A stretch of 35,091 nt of DNA from Bacillota bacterium (GTDB lineage: Bacteria; Bacillota; Dethiobacteria; DTU022; UBA8154). The stretch is from contig JAAYFF010000005.1 of assembly GCA_012728375.1 (NCBI GenBank), positions 1-35,091 of the forward strand, written 5' to 3'. Each line of letters opens with the position of its first letter. Within the stretch, counting starts at the first letter, position 1. The notes beneath the pieces are model-generated. The model made no database searches and had not been told where the DNA came from. It saw nothing but the letters and a program-made list of their open reading frames with translations. The position numbers and the translations under genes were made by a program. Shown piece after piece: positions 16,001-23,372 of the stretch.

Positions 16001-17436
16001 TTTCTCTCTTCCCTGATCAGTGCTTGCTGAATTTTCTCTTTTTCCTTGCCGAGCTCGTTTCTGGTCTCCGCATATTTTTCCTGCGAGAGAGTAAGCTCTG
16101 CGATCAGCCTCTCCGTCAAGAAGCGAAGCCTGCCGCCTGCTGCCCTGTAATCAGCCTTCAGCGCATCTCCGTCTTCGGCCAAGGCCCGCAGGCGCTTCCG
16201 TATCTTATGGAGATTTTCCTTTACAACCCGATACTCCCCATAGGCCTCCAGCGTCATGAGATGGTTGAGTTCCTTCTCCAGGCGTGCTTGCAGATCAGCG
16301 TACCGGTCCTTTTCAGCAGCCAATTCTTCTTTCTTTAACAGCAGCCTTCTTTTTTCATGGTTGATCAAACCTGCCTCCAGGAGCTTTTTCCGCTGCAGGC
16401 CCTCGCTGTGCTTTGCCGTATTGTATTCCCGCTTTTCAATGGCTGCTGTTTTTTCCTTTTCCAGTATTTCCAGCCTCTTTCCAATCAGGTTCCTGATGGC
16501 TGCAGCTTGCTGCTTAAAGGCTTCGAGCTCCTCAAAGGCAGCAAAAAGACGATCATTTCTCCCTTTGAACTCGCTGTAGTATTCCTTAATCTTCTCAAAT
16601 TCGGCCAAATGCCCTTTAAGCCGCAGATACTCGTTCAACCTGCTCCTGATCTCAATTAGGGTATCAGCCAACAGGAGGCTTTCCTCGTTACTTTTTCCTC
16701 CCTTGTTGAGGGCTTCCACATCCTCGATAATTTTTACAAATTGATTCTCGATGAGCTTGCGGGAGGTATTGTCTTGCCTGAAATACGACTCGATATTGTT
16801 CTCTCCGCTGTTGATTCCCTTGATAATTTTCCATTCCGCAGCAATAAGATTATGGGCAGCAAGAAAGCTCTGATATTTGTCAATTCGGTCAAACACTTCC
16901 GCGGGCAAACCTTTTTGCCTCATCTGGTGGATATACTTGCGGATATCCTCAAAGCCCGCATATATTTTCCTGCCGTTCTCTTCCGCAACGAAGGGTACTG
17001 CTTTTATCCCTGTAATCTTGTTGTCGTTATAAAAAACACACCAGTTAAGGTGTTCAATATCTGCCCCTTGAAGATTCTGCTCTTCTTCGGAAACTTCTGT
17101 TTCTGCCGCTTCGCTTGAGCCCTTTCTTTTTCTGGCGGAAAAGCCGGTCAGCAAATACTTGTAAACGCTTCCCTCATCCAAAATCCATTCCACAGCTGCA
17201 TGGGAGGTTCTCTCTTTCCCGCCCTGGAATAAAAGGCTTAGGGGCTTTTCTCTTCGAAGGTAAGACTTGGGGAGAACCGTCTGCAGAATCATGAGCAGCA
17301 AAAGGGATTTCCCGCCTCCGTTATCAAGGTCGTAGGCCGTATTCTTGCCTCCCAGCTCCATTTTAAAATCATCATAGAACTGCGTTGCGTTATTAAAGTG
17401 CACATTGACAAGTCTGATACTCTTTATATGGGGCAT
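13048..17436 (-). CDS. jetC: Wadjet JetC: SMC/MukB-like coiled-coil ATPase
   Basis: The motor of the Wadjet anti-plasmid complex, 1462 aa. The N-terminal head has a Walker A variant, YDLDNGGGKSLLLLMI (Lys43, Ser44). Residues about 270-1250 are mostly charged coiled coil broken by a hinge-like region near 640-790. The C-terminal head has SEGQNNSLYFIFAACLIS (signature region) and VIIADNPFGSTSA (Walker B, with Asn after the Asp). The last residues, GQLSLF, match the sliding-clamp-binding consensus. Known JetABC complexes extrude DNA loops and hand small circles to JetD for cutting. The start overlaps the jetB stop by 1 nt (TGATG). It is the last gene of the mntA-hepT-jetD-jetA-jetB-jetC run, with no terminator seen before rlmN. 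Confidence 0.9.
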   Translation of the reverse strand: MPHIKSIRLVNVHFNNATQFYDDFKMELGGKNTAYDLDNGGGKSLLLLMILQTVLPKSYLRREKPLSLLFQGGKERTSHAAVEWILDEGSVYKYLLTGFSARKRKGSSEAAETEVSEEEQNLQGADIEHLNWCVFYNDNKITGIKAVPFVAEENGRKIYAGFEDIRKYIHQMRQKGLPAEVFDRIDKYQSFLAAHNLIAAEWKIIKGINSGENNIESYFRQDNTSRKLIENQFVKIIEDVEALNKGGKSNEESLLLADTLIEIRSRLNEYLRLKGHLAEFEKIKEYYSEFKGRNDRLFAAFEELEAFKQQAAAIRNLIGKRLEILEKEKTAAIEKREYNTAKHSEGLQRKKLLEAGLINHEKRRLLLKKEELAAEKDRYADLQARLEKELNHLMTLEAYGEYRVVKENLHKIRKRLRALAEDGDALKADYRAAGGRLRFLTERLIAELTLSQEKYAETRNELGKEKEKIQQALIREERKASVLEAAVERLTEKETALGKKLSDLHNYFLGKGEMEAILAPEQFLNQREDDLNRYLSETDSAAGQIQALSARIPSLDLEVAGIEGDIKRCLETKKQYESRLKAYQDELSVLEQKAAGFGQSTLFEYKEALELLIYRENLNKLEKEIEAGRMRQKKQLSEERGYYVPHEKVLALAELLSAKCEFVKTGIEWIAELEQGEKETLVRKMPYLPFAVIVDRISFAKLQRGRLKIDFSSDYPVPVINLEALRLRKNIAEEEIFYFCSFADLLIDGGSFEQYLESIDAALKTIDREVSAAAARITELNGDLFRVTAFFANYPQDQVEEDKRKVEAVEKEILALKSRQQEINEEKSRLLQERDSLNKKIEELSEFAAQCKETIARLAENMQTGKDLAEIREQLSRERGELEEALKSIANIKDAADKLEQQYNSVEERSKQLMLELHDLTKEKELLSGFDEIENNLPITAVRAEFEALNEAVSGRMAEESELRSRLGEYEERLGALKSRIRRDYGGDLEELEKREESGTLIMIPSQSMIEKVKADKEENAAKLAAAGEKVAKVNLKIEKAEGKLEEILKDFPEEIKADLPYYDSVTRFKQEIESVEQLILSYDEGIKRANDELERIKEESSRLSNQAEDYDAFMAREEVVNDGTIAPEIKDFRQFEKEYHRLQAIIEEQCAAWDDRIKGIHAETTDFIIREPLEELGKISRPTGAGQCRARKDAFAEYLASIEEQMQKIGNDLMQLEKYQQDFTRRCVQRAELVLGHLKKLEQLSRIEVYGRRINMIELKLRDFEEKEKYLRMKAHIDGIVRMMSEEGVVDRKRVAARLSTKELLAQITDMDKATVRLYKIESIPENSRFYRWENAIGSEGQNNSLYFIFAACLISFIRMLSITNTSVKTKKVIIADNPFGSTSAVYLWDPMFKIMEQNDIQLIAPGHRIPREIISRFGVSYLLNQDILQDGRMRVVVKDVRVEEDEDVFKYIEPGQLSLF

Positions 17437-18158
17437 CAGCTGCTTACCTCCAGGCTTTTCACAAAGGAAAGCAGATCTTTCCTGTTATCCCTCTCCTCAT
17501 AATAATGCCAGATTATAGTCTTAAACCGTTCCGTGGGATAAATGATTCTCTGGTTCATATCCAGCACGATCAGTTTTTCGCTGTGCAAAAATCGACAAAT
17601 ATTTTCCACAAAGGCAATCTTGTCATTTTTGCCTCCTGAGACCCATTCCCTGGCATCGGGCAATCTCTGCCAGACCCTGCAGATCTCCGCAAAGTCAAAC
17701 TGGTTCTCCTGGCTAACCGTTTCCAGGTCCTCCATCTTCAGCAACGTTTCAAACCTCTTGGAGACGCTTTCCACAAGGTCGCTTATTTTTATATATGCTA
17801 CCGGCGTATCAGGATACGCTTCCCGGTAGAACATGGTAATAAGCGTCATGATGATAAAATATCCGGTAAACAGCTCGCTGTTGGTAGAAATATAGCTGAT
17901 CTTGTCCCGCAGCTCCTCGTTTGTCCATCCAAAAAGCCTGCTGCCTGCCTCCGGGCAAATAAACAGCCTGTCGTTTCCGGAATAAACCCGCAGCTCCAAC
18001 TTGCCGGCAATATGAAAAAGCATCTCCTCCACATCAGTGCTGTACCTATATTTTTCAAATAAATGTGCATTTTTGCTTCTGCTCACCTCTTCGCCCTGCA
18101 AAAGGGCTTTCAGTATCTCCAGAGCATCATCAAGCACTTCGGTTGATCCTGAAATCAT
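17436..18158 (-). CDS. jetB: Wadjet JetB: MukE-like subunit
   Basis: The 240-aa protein sits between jetA and jetC, the place and size of JetB, the winged-helix (kite) subunit that bridges the kleisin JetA and the ATPase JetC. I see no strong motif; LDDALEILKALLQGEEVSR at the N-terminus and the LIVLDMNQRIIYPTERFKTI region suggest helices and a wing. It fits the DUF6063 type reported for type II Wadjet (from memory). The start overlaps the jetA stop (ATGA) and the stop overlaps the jetC start (TGATG), so expression is coupled, as fits subunits of one complex. Confidence 0.82.
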   Translation of the reverse strand: MISGSTEVLDDALEILKALLQGEEVSRSKNAHLFEKYRYSTDVEEMLFHIAGKLELRVYSGNDRLFICPEAGSRLFGWTNEELRDKISYISTNSELFTGYFIIMTLITMFYREAYPDTPVAYIKISDLVESVSKRFETLLKMEDLETVSQENQFDFAEICRVWQRLPDAREWVSGGKNDKIAFVENICRFLHSEKLIVLDMNQRIIYPTERFKTIIWHYYEERDNRKDLLSFVKSLEVSS

Positions 18159-19816
18159 GATTTGTATTCTCCTGTAAAAAGCATATTTGTAATCTTCAAT
18201 CCCGGTAGAAGCTCCATCTCCTCTTCAGGAAAGCTTTGGACCGTTACCTGGTTTATTCTCCCTTTAAGCTTTGCAACATGGGCAGCTTTGACAAAAACCT
18301 CTTCTATTGTTTTAAGCTCAGCATCCAACGGTATCTTCCCGTCCGCGAAGCTGATAACTTTGCAATGTTCGCCCATTTTCTTGTCCCGGTTCAATTCAAT
18401 AATAAAGCTGAGAAAATCCCCATTATAAACGCTGTCCTGGGAGTACTTCTCCACCAGGCCGCGGCAATAATCCTGCAAAGATACCTGTCCCTTTGGCGTG
18501 TCCAGGGCCTCCAGCAGCTTTGCCGCATAAAAGATAAAGTTTTCTTTAACGCGGCTGCGGGTTAGATCATCAATTGTGACCCTATCGCCACTTATGTCAT
18601 CTTCCCGGCTTTCTTCGACCTCCCGGCTGCCTTTTGCCAGGTGCTGAGGCTCAAAAGCCCGCAAAGGATTAAAGCTTTTCCTCACATAAGGATTCATTAG
18701 CGGCTCAAACAAATATTTAAGAAGTTCCGGTGCGGCATTGTTGCGAATAAGCTTCTCAAACTCCCCCTGAAAATTGAACCTTTCGGTAAAAATGGCCTTT
18801 CTCCTGATCCCCAGAATCCTGTCATATTCCTTCGTAAAGCCCACTGCTTCCTTTAACAGCTCTGTGTGCAGCGTCTGTGCCCGGCTAATTTCCTTCTCAA
18901 TAATCTTTATTAAGGTAAAAGTCCGGATATCTTTACTCGTAGCCTCACCGCTGTTTATTCTTTCCATATATTCACTAAAGGCGCTGCTGACGTTTTTTAC
19001 CGCTGTATTGAACAACTCCGCCTCTTCTTCAAACTGCATGACAATACTTCTATGATAATTGTTGTAAGCCTCCCCGAAATCAAAACGCCCATACATAAGG
19101 GACTCCAACAGGGAATTTTTTCGATCCTTCTTCTTCTGCACCTCCATATTCAGCCTTCTGACCGTTTCATAGGCAAAGGCGAAGGCGCCCTTTTCCATCT
19201 GCTTTTGAAAGAGGAGCAGGTTGACGGTAATCTTTGTTTCCTCGGGAAACTCCTTGGTCCGGAGATAAAAGTCAACTCCCTGCTCAGTGATATAGTAGTT
19301 TAGCACGCCCTCCTCAGACTGCCGGATATCAAGAAACTTAACATATTTCTCTTTAAAACTATTACCCTTAAAACTATAAGTATTTAAAATGTAATTTCGC
19401 CCCCCGTTTTGTATTCCGTCCAGAATTTCCGCTGTAAGTTCCCTGATTGTCTCCGGCGCCAAATTCTTTGCCATAATCCTCTGCAAAGCCTTACCCATAA
19501 ATGCTTCCAAATTCTGAAACGTAATACCTCTATGTTTGAGCTTTCCCTCATAAATCAGATAGGCAAGCGTTAAAAAGCAAAGCTCAGGGACCAGTCCGAA
19601 TAATTCCTCCGCCTTCCGTCTCCTGAGCATCTCCATGATCGGATAATATATCTTAACCTGCTCCAGCCTCAAATCAAGTTCTTCCAAAAAATCATCCACA
19701 AGGGAAAGCTCCGGGTCTTTTTCTCCCATGTTTTCCTGTATTATTTCTCGGGCCAGGGCGTCGTCCGGGTCGTTGTTTCCCCCGTTAAGGAACATTTTGC
19801 GCCTTGATTCAATCAT
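18155..19816 (-). CDS. jetA: Wadjet JetA: MukF-like kleisin subunit
   Basis: The 553-aa mainly helical, charged protein matches JetA, the kleisin that closes the JetC ring. It resembles the DUF5716 form typical of type II Wadjet rather than the DUF3375 form of type I (from memory). Helical middle segments (about 240-370) with conserved-looking EEEAELFNTAVKNVSSAF fit a kleisin/MukF-like body. It starts at ATG 19816, 8 nt inside the end of jetD, after GGAAGGATAG, and is coupled to jetB by ATGA. Assignment depends on context with JetC and JetD. Confidence 0.82.
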   Translation of the reverse strand: MIESRRKMFLNGGNNDPDDALAREIIQENMGEKDPELSLVDDFLEELDLRLEQVKIYYPIMEMLRRRKAEELFGLVPELCFLTLAYLIYEGKLKHRGITFQNLEAFMGKALQRIMAKNLAPETIRELTAEILDGIQNGGRNYILNTYSFKGNSFKEKYVKFLDIRQSEEGVLNYYITEQGVDFYLRTKEFPEETKITVNLLLFQKQMEKGAFAFAYETVRRLNMEVQKKKDRKNSLLESLMYGRFDFGEAYNNYHRSIVMQFEEEAELFNTAVKNVSSAFSEYMERINSGEATSKDIRTFTLIKIIEKEISRAQTLHTELLKEAVGFTKEYDRILGIRRKAIFTERFNFQGEFEKLIRNNAAPELLKYLFEPLMNPYVRKSFNPLRAFEPQHLAKGSREVEESREDDISGDRVTIDDLTRSRVKENFIFYAAKLLEALDTPKGQVSLQDYCRGLVEKYSQDSVYNGDFLSFIIELNRDKKMGEHCKVISFADGKIPLDAELKTIEEVFVKAAHVAKLKGRINQVTVQSFPEEEMELLPGLKITNMLFTGEYKS

Positions 19817-20918
19817 TTTCTATCCTTCCAAACCTTTTTCTCATTTCAGCAGCCGAAAGGGCTTCCTGGGGTATGTAGAAGCCCCCCTGTAAAAGCTCTT
19901 TTAGCTTTACAGCCGTAGCGCGGTCAAATGACTGAATAAATCTGTCGATGTTTTCTCTGCTGATGGTCTGCTTTTGCGGGTTTCTTGCCGGCCCCCTTTT
20001 CAGCCCGATCTCCAAAACAGCCTCATACCCTTCACAAAAGGGAGATATCCTGTACCTTGGATATGCCTCCAGAAGCTCGCAGTAAATGTTTATCCCCTCC
20101 GGGTCAAGGTCCCCGAAATAAAAAAATGCGTCGGCTTGCGGGTCAAGATCATATTCCTCCATAAATTTAAAACTGCTGATGATCTTTTTCCCTTCACCGT
20201 AAACGAGCATGTCAATTTTGATGCTTGACGAACAATCCATGAGGCTTCGTTTCAAAGACCAGAAGGTGTCCTTATTTTCCACAATGTACACATTTCTCGA
20301 AACAAGGGCGTAAAAGTCTTTTTGTTGGAAACTGAAAAAGGGTTCCACCGTCTCTTCACAGCCGATATTGGAAAAAGTAAGACCCAGTCTTTTCAGAACG
20401 GTTTCGCCGCGGCTTCTGCTTTTTCCCGCTCCCTTAAAAAACTTTTCGTCGCCGAAGAGTTCATAAGCCCTCTCATTTACTGTGACAAGATCTTTCTCCT
20501 TCCGCTGAAGAAAACCGGAAAGAACAGCGATGATATCCCTGTCCTGCAAAAAATCCCGGGGGTTTTTCAGGTAATAATCAACCGTTGCCGGCGGCGCTAT
20601 ACTTCTAATAATTTGCGCAACCAGCTCATTATCCTTCTTTTCCGGTTTTTTATTGATCCTGTATTTTAAATGCAGCCCTTGGGGGGTATCCGGTTTGCCG
20701 CCCACCGGCGAGATGAGCTGCTCCGAGACAAGTTTCATAATTGCATTATAAAAAACAGCCTGTCCTTGGGGACTTTGCAGATAAGCAGGCATGTCAAAAC
20801 CAATGCCTTCAACGGCAGAAAGCAATCTCTTAAGGGGAATATATCTATTTTGAAAACCGCCAATTTCCTCTTTTAGTTTTCTATAAATCTCGTCCAAGCT
20901 TGTCTCGTTTCGCTTCAT
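19809..20918 (-). CDS. jetD: Wadjet JetD: TOPRIM plasmid-cleaving nuclease
   Basis: The 369-aa protein has the C-terminal TOPRIM (DUF2220-type) domain of JetD, the subunit that cuts DNA circularised in the Wadjet complex. Glu214 in VYIVENKDTFW is the expected first metal residue, Asp270 and Asp272 in YFGDLDPEGI the DxD pair, and a PQEAL near residue 350 the conserved C-terminal feature. The N-terminal part (about 1-180) is a helical arm and dimerisation-type region. All active-site residues look intact. It comes first among the jet genes, its ATG overlapping the hepT stop by 4 nt, while its stop overlaps jetA by 8 nt. Confidence 0.9.
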   Translation of the reverse strand: MKRNETSLDEIYRKLKEEIGGFQNRYIPLKRLLSAVEGIGFDMPAYLQSPQGQAVFYNAIMKLVSEQLISPVGGKPDTPQGLHLKYRINKKPEKKDNELVAQIIRSIAPPATVDYYLKNPRDFLQDRDIIAVLSGFLQRKEKDLVTVNERAYELFGDEKFFKGAGKSRSRGETVLKRLGLTFSNIGCEETVEPFFSFQQKDFYALVSRNVYIVENKDTFWSLKRSLMDCSSSIKIDMLVYGEGKKIISSFKFMEEYDLDPQADAFFYFGDLDPEGINIYCELLEAYPRYRISPFCEGYEAVLEIGLKRGPARNPQKQTISRENIDRFIQSFDRATAVKLKELLQGGFYIPQEALSAAEMRKRFGRIEND

Positions 20919-21331
20919 TTTATATAGTTCACAATGGCACGGATGAAATTATCGAAATCAGGAAGATGATCTTGGATAATGCCATAAACCTCTTCACTGG
21001 AAATTTTATCGTATAAATGTACAGCCCGGTTACGGAATTTGACCATGTTGATAAGTGTGGGAAGTTGTTGCTGAGGGATGATGCCTGCCTGAGCTAATAA
21101 CTCCATTGTTTCGCGATATGTTTTGGGAGTTCCTAAGTGTTTCCGGGAAACAATATGATGAGAAATATCCAGCATAGCTTCGATTGATACCTGCAATTGA
21201 CGTATTGCTGCATCGGACATAAAAGGATCGTCTAGAAACTCTTTTAAACCAGTCCGTTTAATGCTCTCGAGTTTGCTGAGGTTATCTTTAATTATCTGAA
21301 CCTTATCACGGATTTTTTCCTGATTGACCAT
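20915..21331 (-). CDS. hepT: HepT-like HEPN ribonuclease toxin
   Basis: The 138-aa all-helical protein is a HEPN-domain RNase of the HepT family (DUF86). The active-site signature R-x4-H-x-Y is Arg100, His105, Tyr107 in FRNRAVHLYD. In studied HEPN/MNT pairs the MNT partner adds AMP groups to this tyrosine and silences the RNase; all needed residues are here. It overlaps mntA by 26 nt and the jetD start by 4 nt (ATGA), so it links the toxin-antitoxin pair to the Wadjet operon. GGGAGATG precedes the ATG. Function is from the family; role within Wadjet is inference. Confidence 0.88.
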   Translation of the reverse strand: MVNQEKIRDKVQIIKDNLSKLESIKRTGLKEFLDDPFMSDAAIRQLQVSIEAMLDISHHIVSRKHLGTPKTYRETMELLAQAGIIPQQQLPTLINMVKFRNRAVHLYDKISSEEVYGIIQDHLPDFDNFIRAIVNYIK

Positions 21332-21773
21332 TCAGGTACATCTCCCGCAAAGCATCATCATAATCTTGGTTAAACTGATCTAAATCTATTTTATAATCTG
21401 CATAATGTTTACAGACATATTCATGAAAGTCCTCCAAGTACAGCCCTTTCTGAACGAGCACTTTTCCCGTGGATAAAACTTCAAACTGAAGTGGCAGAGT
21501 TGCTTTATTCAAGACTACTAAGTTAATATCCTCTTCTCCGGTGATATTGCTTAAATCTGCCAGGATTGATAATTCGACTTCAAGATTGACAGCAGCATTT
21601 GGTACAAACAAAACAGCCATATCAATATCACTTAGGGGTGTTTGATATTGAGTACCGTATGAACCAAACAAAAAGGCTGCAGCTACATCCTTTCTATCGG
21701 CAAAATAGTTCCGAATGGCATCAAGATGCGGGTCAATATTAATCATCTTAGGTGCTTTACTTAAACGAACCAT
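21306..21773 (-). CDS. mntA: MntA-like nucleotidyltransferase antitoxin
   Basis: The 155-aa minimal nucleotidyltransferase has the catalytic form GS-x10-D-x-D (FLFGSYGT, then LSDIDMAV) and a third acidic residue in EEDINLVVL. Such enzymes poly-AMPylate the partner HEPN toxin. I chose the ATG at 21771-21773, which follows GGAGG at 8 nt; an in-frame ATG at 21800 has no ribosome site and falls inside the predicted -10 element. It overlaps hepT by 26 nt. It is the first gene of the six-gene run that includes all jet genes. Confidence 0.87.
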   Translation of the reverse strand: MVRLSKAPKMINIDPHLDAIRNYFADRKDVAAAFLFGSYGTQYQTPLSDIDMAVLFVPNAAVNLEVELSILADLSNITGEEDINLVVLNKATLPLQFEVLSTGKVLVQKGLYLEDFHEYVCKHYADYKIDLDQFNQDYDDALREMYLNGQSGKNP

Positions 21774-21798
21774 TAAAATATCCTCCATATCTGAGTCC

Positions 21799-21828
21799 AT
21801 TGTAACTGATTTCTTATCTAGAAGTCAA
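21799..21828 (-). promoter_or_regulatory. Promoter of the mntA-hepT-jetDABC operon
   Basis: On the minus strand TTGACT (21823-21828) and TACAAT (21799-21804) are 18 bp apart. The transcript would begin near 21792, about 20 nt before the ATG at 21773 with its GGAGG site. No internal promoter is evident in the overlapping gene junctions downstream. Confidence 0.6.
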
Positions 21829-21842
21829 CTTTTACCAAATTA

Positions 21843-21884
21843 CTTTCATTTGATATTGATGAGCTGTTTAGCAAACTGGGTTAG
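21843..21884 (+). pseudogene. Tail of a second Uma2 gene
   Basis: The stretch encodes LSFDIDELFSKLG and a stop, and 32 of its first 34 bases match the end of the intact HTH-Uma2 gene (11128-11161). Nothing upstream continues the similarity. It is the 3' remnant of a Uma2 gene, lying right upstream of the mntA promoter and pointing away from it. Confidence 0.7.
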
Positions 21885-22105
21885 CCACCGAACAACAATG
21901 CCTGAGACAGCAGATTACTCCATTTTTTGTCCCCAAAACAAAGAATCGGTAAAAAAGCATGGTAACCGGGGATATTTAGGATGAAATCCGATGAATCCTC
22001 TCGGCAAAGGCGCAAATAATCAAATCGTTCTTCCTTCAACAACTCTCCCAATATCATTCCTTTGTTGTATCCAACCATTCCACTACTGCGCCGGCTTTAG
22101 CTCCT
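21885..22105. other. 221-bp spacer with unassigned open stretches
   Basis: The minus strand carries a 65-codon open frame (21881-22078, starting MVGYNKGMILGELLKEE) and, in another frame just upstream, GAKAGAVVEWLDTTKE and a stop. Neither has a ribosome site or a family I recognise. The mix of short frames looks like decayed coding DNA. Confidence 0.35.
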
Positions 22106-22877
22106 TCAATCCGCAGATTGTATTTTATCCACCAAGCTCTCAAACTTTTTCTCCGTCATAAGTTCATGAGTAAGAAATTTACCATTATAATAGATACCGA
22201 GCGTGCCGAATGGACTGCCCAGTTGTTGCGCCTCAGCACAGCTGCCAAGCTTTTTAACTTCATAGTATATTTTCTTGCCGTCCAAAATACCTGCAATCTT
22301 GCCGATATATTCTTCCACGAAAGGACACTGATTTGCATAAATGAATGTAAAACCTTTTTTGTTTGCACAACATCCTTGTTTTGCGTTGGCGTTAAATTGC
22401 GGGTCTTCCCCTTCTTCTTTCAACTTGTAAATCATTAGTTCAAAATAGGGCGGTGCCGTATCAACTGTCTTGAAGCCATGTTTTGCATAAAACTTTCTGT
22501 CGGTCAGGAAAGGTTTAACTTTCGAACTGGTAACAACGGCAATTCCCTGCATATTTTTTTTGTTTTGCATCGTTAATGCACTCTTCCAGCAATTTAACGG
22601 ATAATCACTGCCCCTTGAACTTCCCCGAGACCCAGAGGCAGTTTATCACCATGTAGTTTTCTCCGGTAATCGGTTTCCATACTTTTTCAACAGGCATGTA
22701 TTCAATAAAAACCTTGCCCCGTTCATCCAGCCGCTTGAAGACCAGACCGTCTTCAAACCTTTCTTTCATCCATTTCTTTTTAGTCTCCGCCCTTGCCGTG
22801 TTCAACTTGTCTGCACCAATGGCACAGCAGATATGTTCCCGGTCAATATTATGCTCGTCAATTTTAATAATCATCAT
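22106..22877 (-). pseudogene. YoaP-like GNAT acetyltransferase, broken gene
   Basis: The two parts together read as one YoaP-type protein (acetyltransferase domain plus C-terminal YoaP domain, about 250 aa). The first part (22877-22605) is MIIKIDEHNIDREHICCAIG to VSGKFKGQ, then an in-frame TGA at the place where GNAT proteins continue with Gly-Tyr. The frame resumes as KLLEECINDAKQK and then needs +1 at an A8 run (22554-22561) to continue as NMQGIAVVTSSKVKPFL to the end at 22106. The C-terminal part keeps the Cys-rich ANAKQGCCANKKG and NQCPF features. Two lesions suggest real decay rather than a single read error. The physiological role of YoaP proteins is unclear. Confidence 0.75.
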
Positions 22878-23002
22878 ATAATCACTCCCCGTTCAGGACC
22901 GGCAATAAACTGTTGCCGCCAGTATGATTATCATAAGCAACTATAACATATTTACCTCAAATAATTTCGGGACACGCTAAAAATTATTTTATCATTACCA
23001 TT

Positions 23003-23293
23003 ATTTATCTCCTACCATTTTTTGTTTCTTTACTTCTGCCTGAACATGCTTAATAAGATTTACAATATCACTACTAGAAGCATTTCCGGTATTAATAATA
23101 AAGCCGGCATGTTTTAAGGAGACTTGTACCCCCCTATTTGATAACCCTTTAGATTTGCCTCCTCTATTAATTTACCGGCAAAATATCCTTCCGGTCTTTT
23201 AAATGTGCTTCCGGCACTGGGGAACTCCAGAGGCTGGGTTTCCTCTCTTTTGCGCTTTAATTCATTCATCTTATTTTGTATCTCTTCTTTAAT
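23003..23293 (-). pseudogene. murB: 3' fragment of murB (UDP-N-acetylenolpyruvoylglucosamine reductase)
   Basis: The minus strand encodes the MurB C-terminus: [32 protein letters not shown], then after a one-base shift [18 protein letters not shown] and a stop at 23003-23005. The shift lies in a run of six C at 23130-23135 (G on the coding strand). The 5' end is cut off exactly at the tandem GGGGACGG repeat (23292 onward); no other part of murB is in the window. A working murB must be elsewhere, as the enzyme is essential for the cell wall. Confidence 0.8.
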
Positions 23294-23334
23294 GCATTGG
23301 GGACGGAATGCATTGGGGACGGACCCTATTGCAC
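23292..23334. repeat. GGGGACGG element: 16-bp tandem repeat and palindromic unit
   Basis: ATGCATTGGGGACGGA occurs twice head to tail (23292-23307 and 23308-23323). The last 25 bp (23310-23334) are an inverted copy, 23 of 25 bases, of 26891-26915. It joins the broken end of murB and lies about 40 bp from the end of the McrBC-like pair. Confidence 0.7.
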
Positions 23335-23372
23335 TGTTCTTTGTTTATGAGCTTGTAGCTACACCAACATAC

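Noticed and set aside
21881-22078. 65-codon minus-strand open frame MVGYNKGMILGELLKEE
   Set aside because: No ribosome site, no family recognised, and it lies in a zone of relics; kept only as part of the spacer description.
22605-22607. Recoding of the in-frame TGA in the YoaP-like gene
   Set aside because: A second lesion (A8 frameshift) follows within about 45 bases, so simple decay explains both better than stop-codon readthrough.
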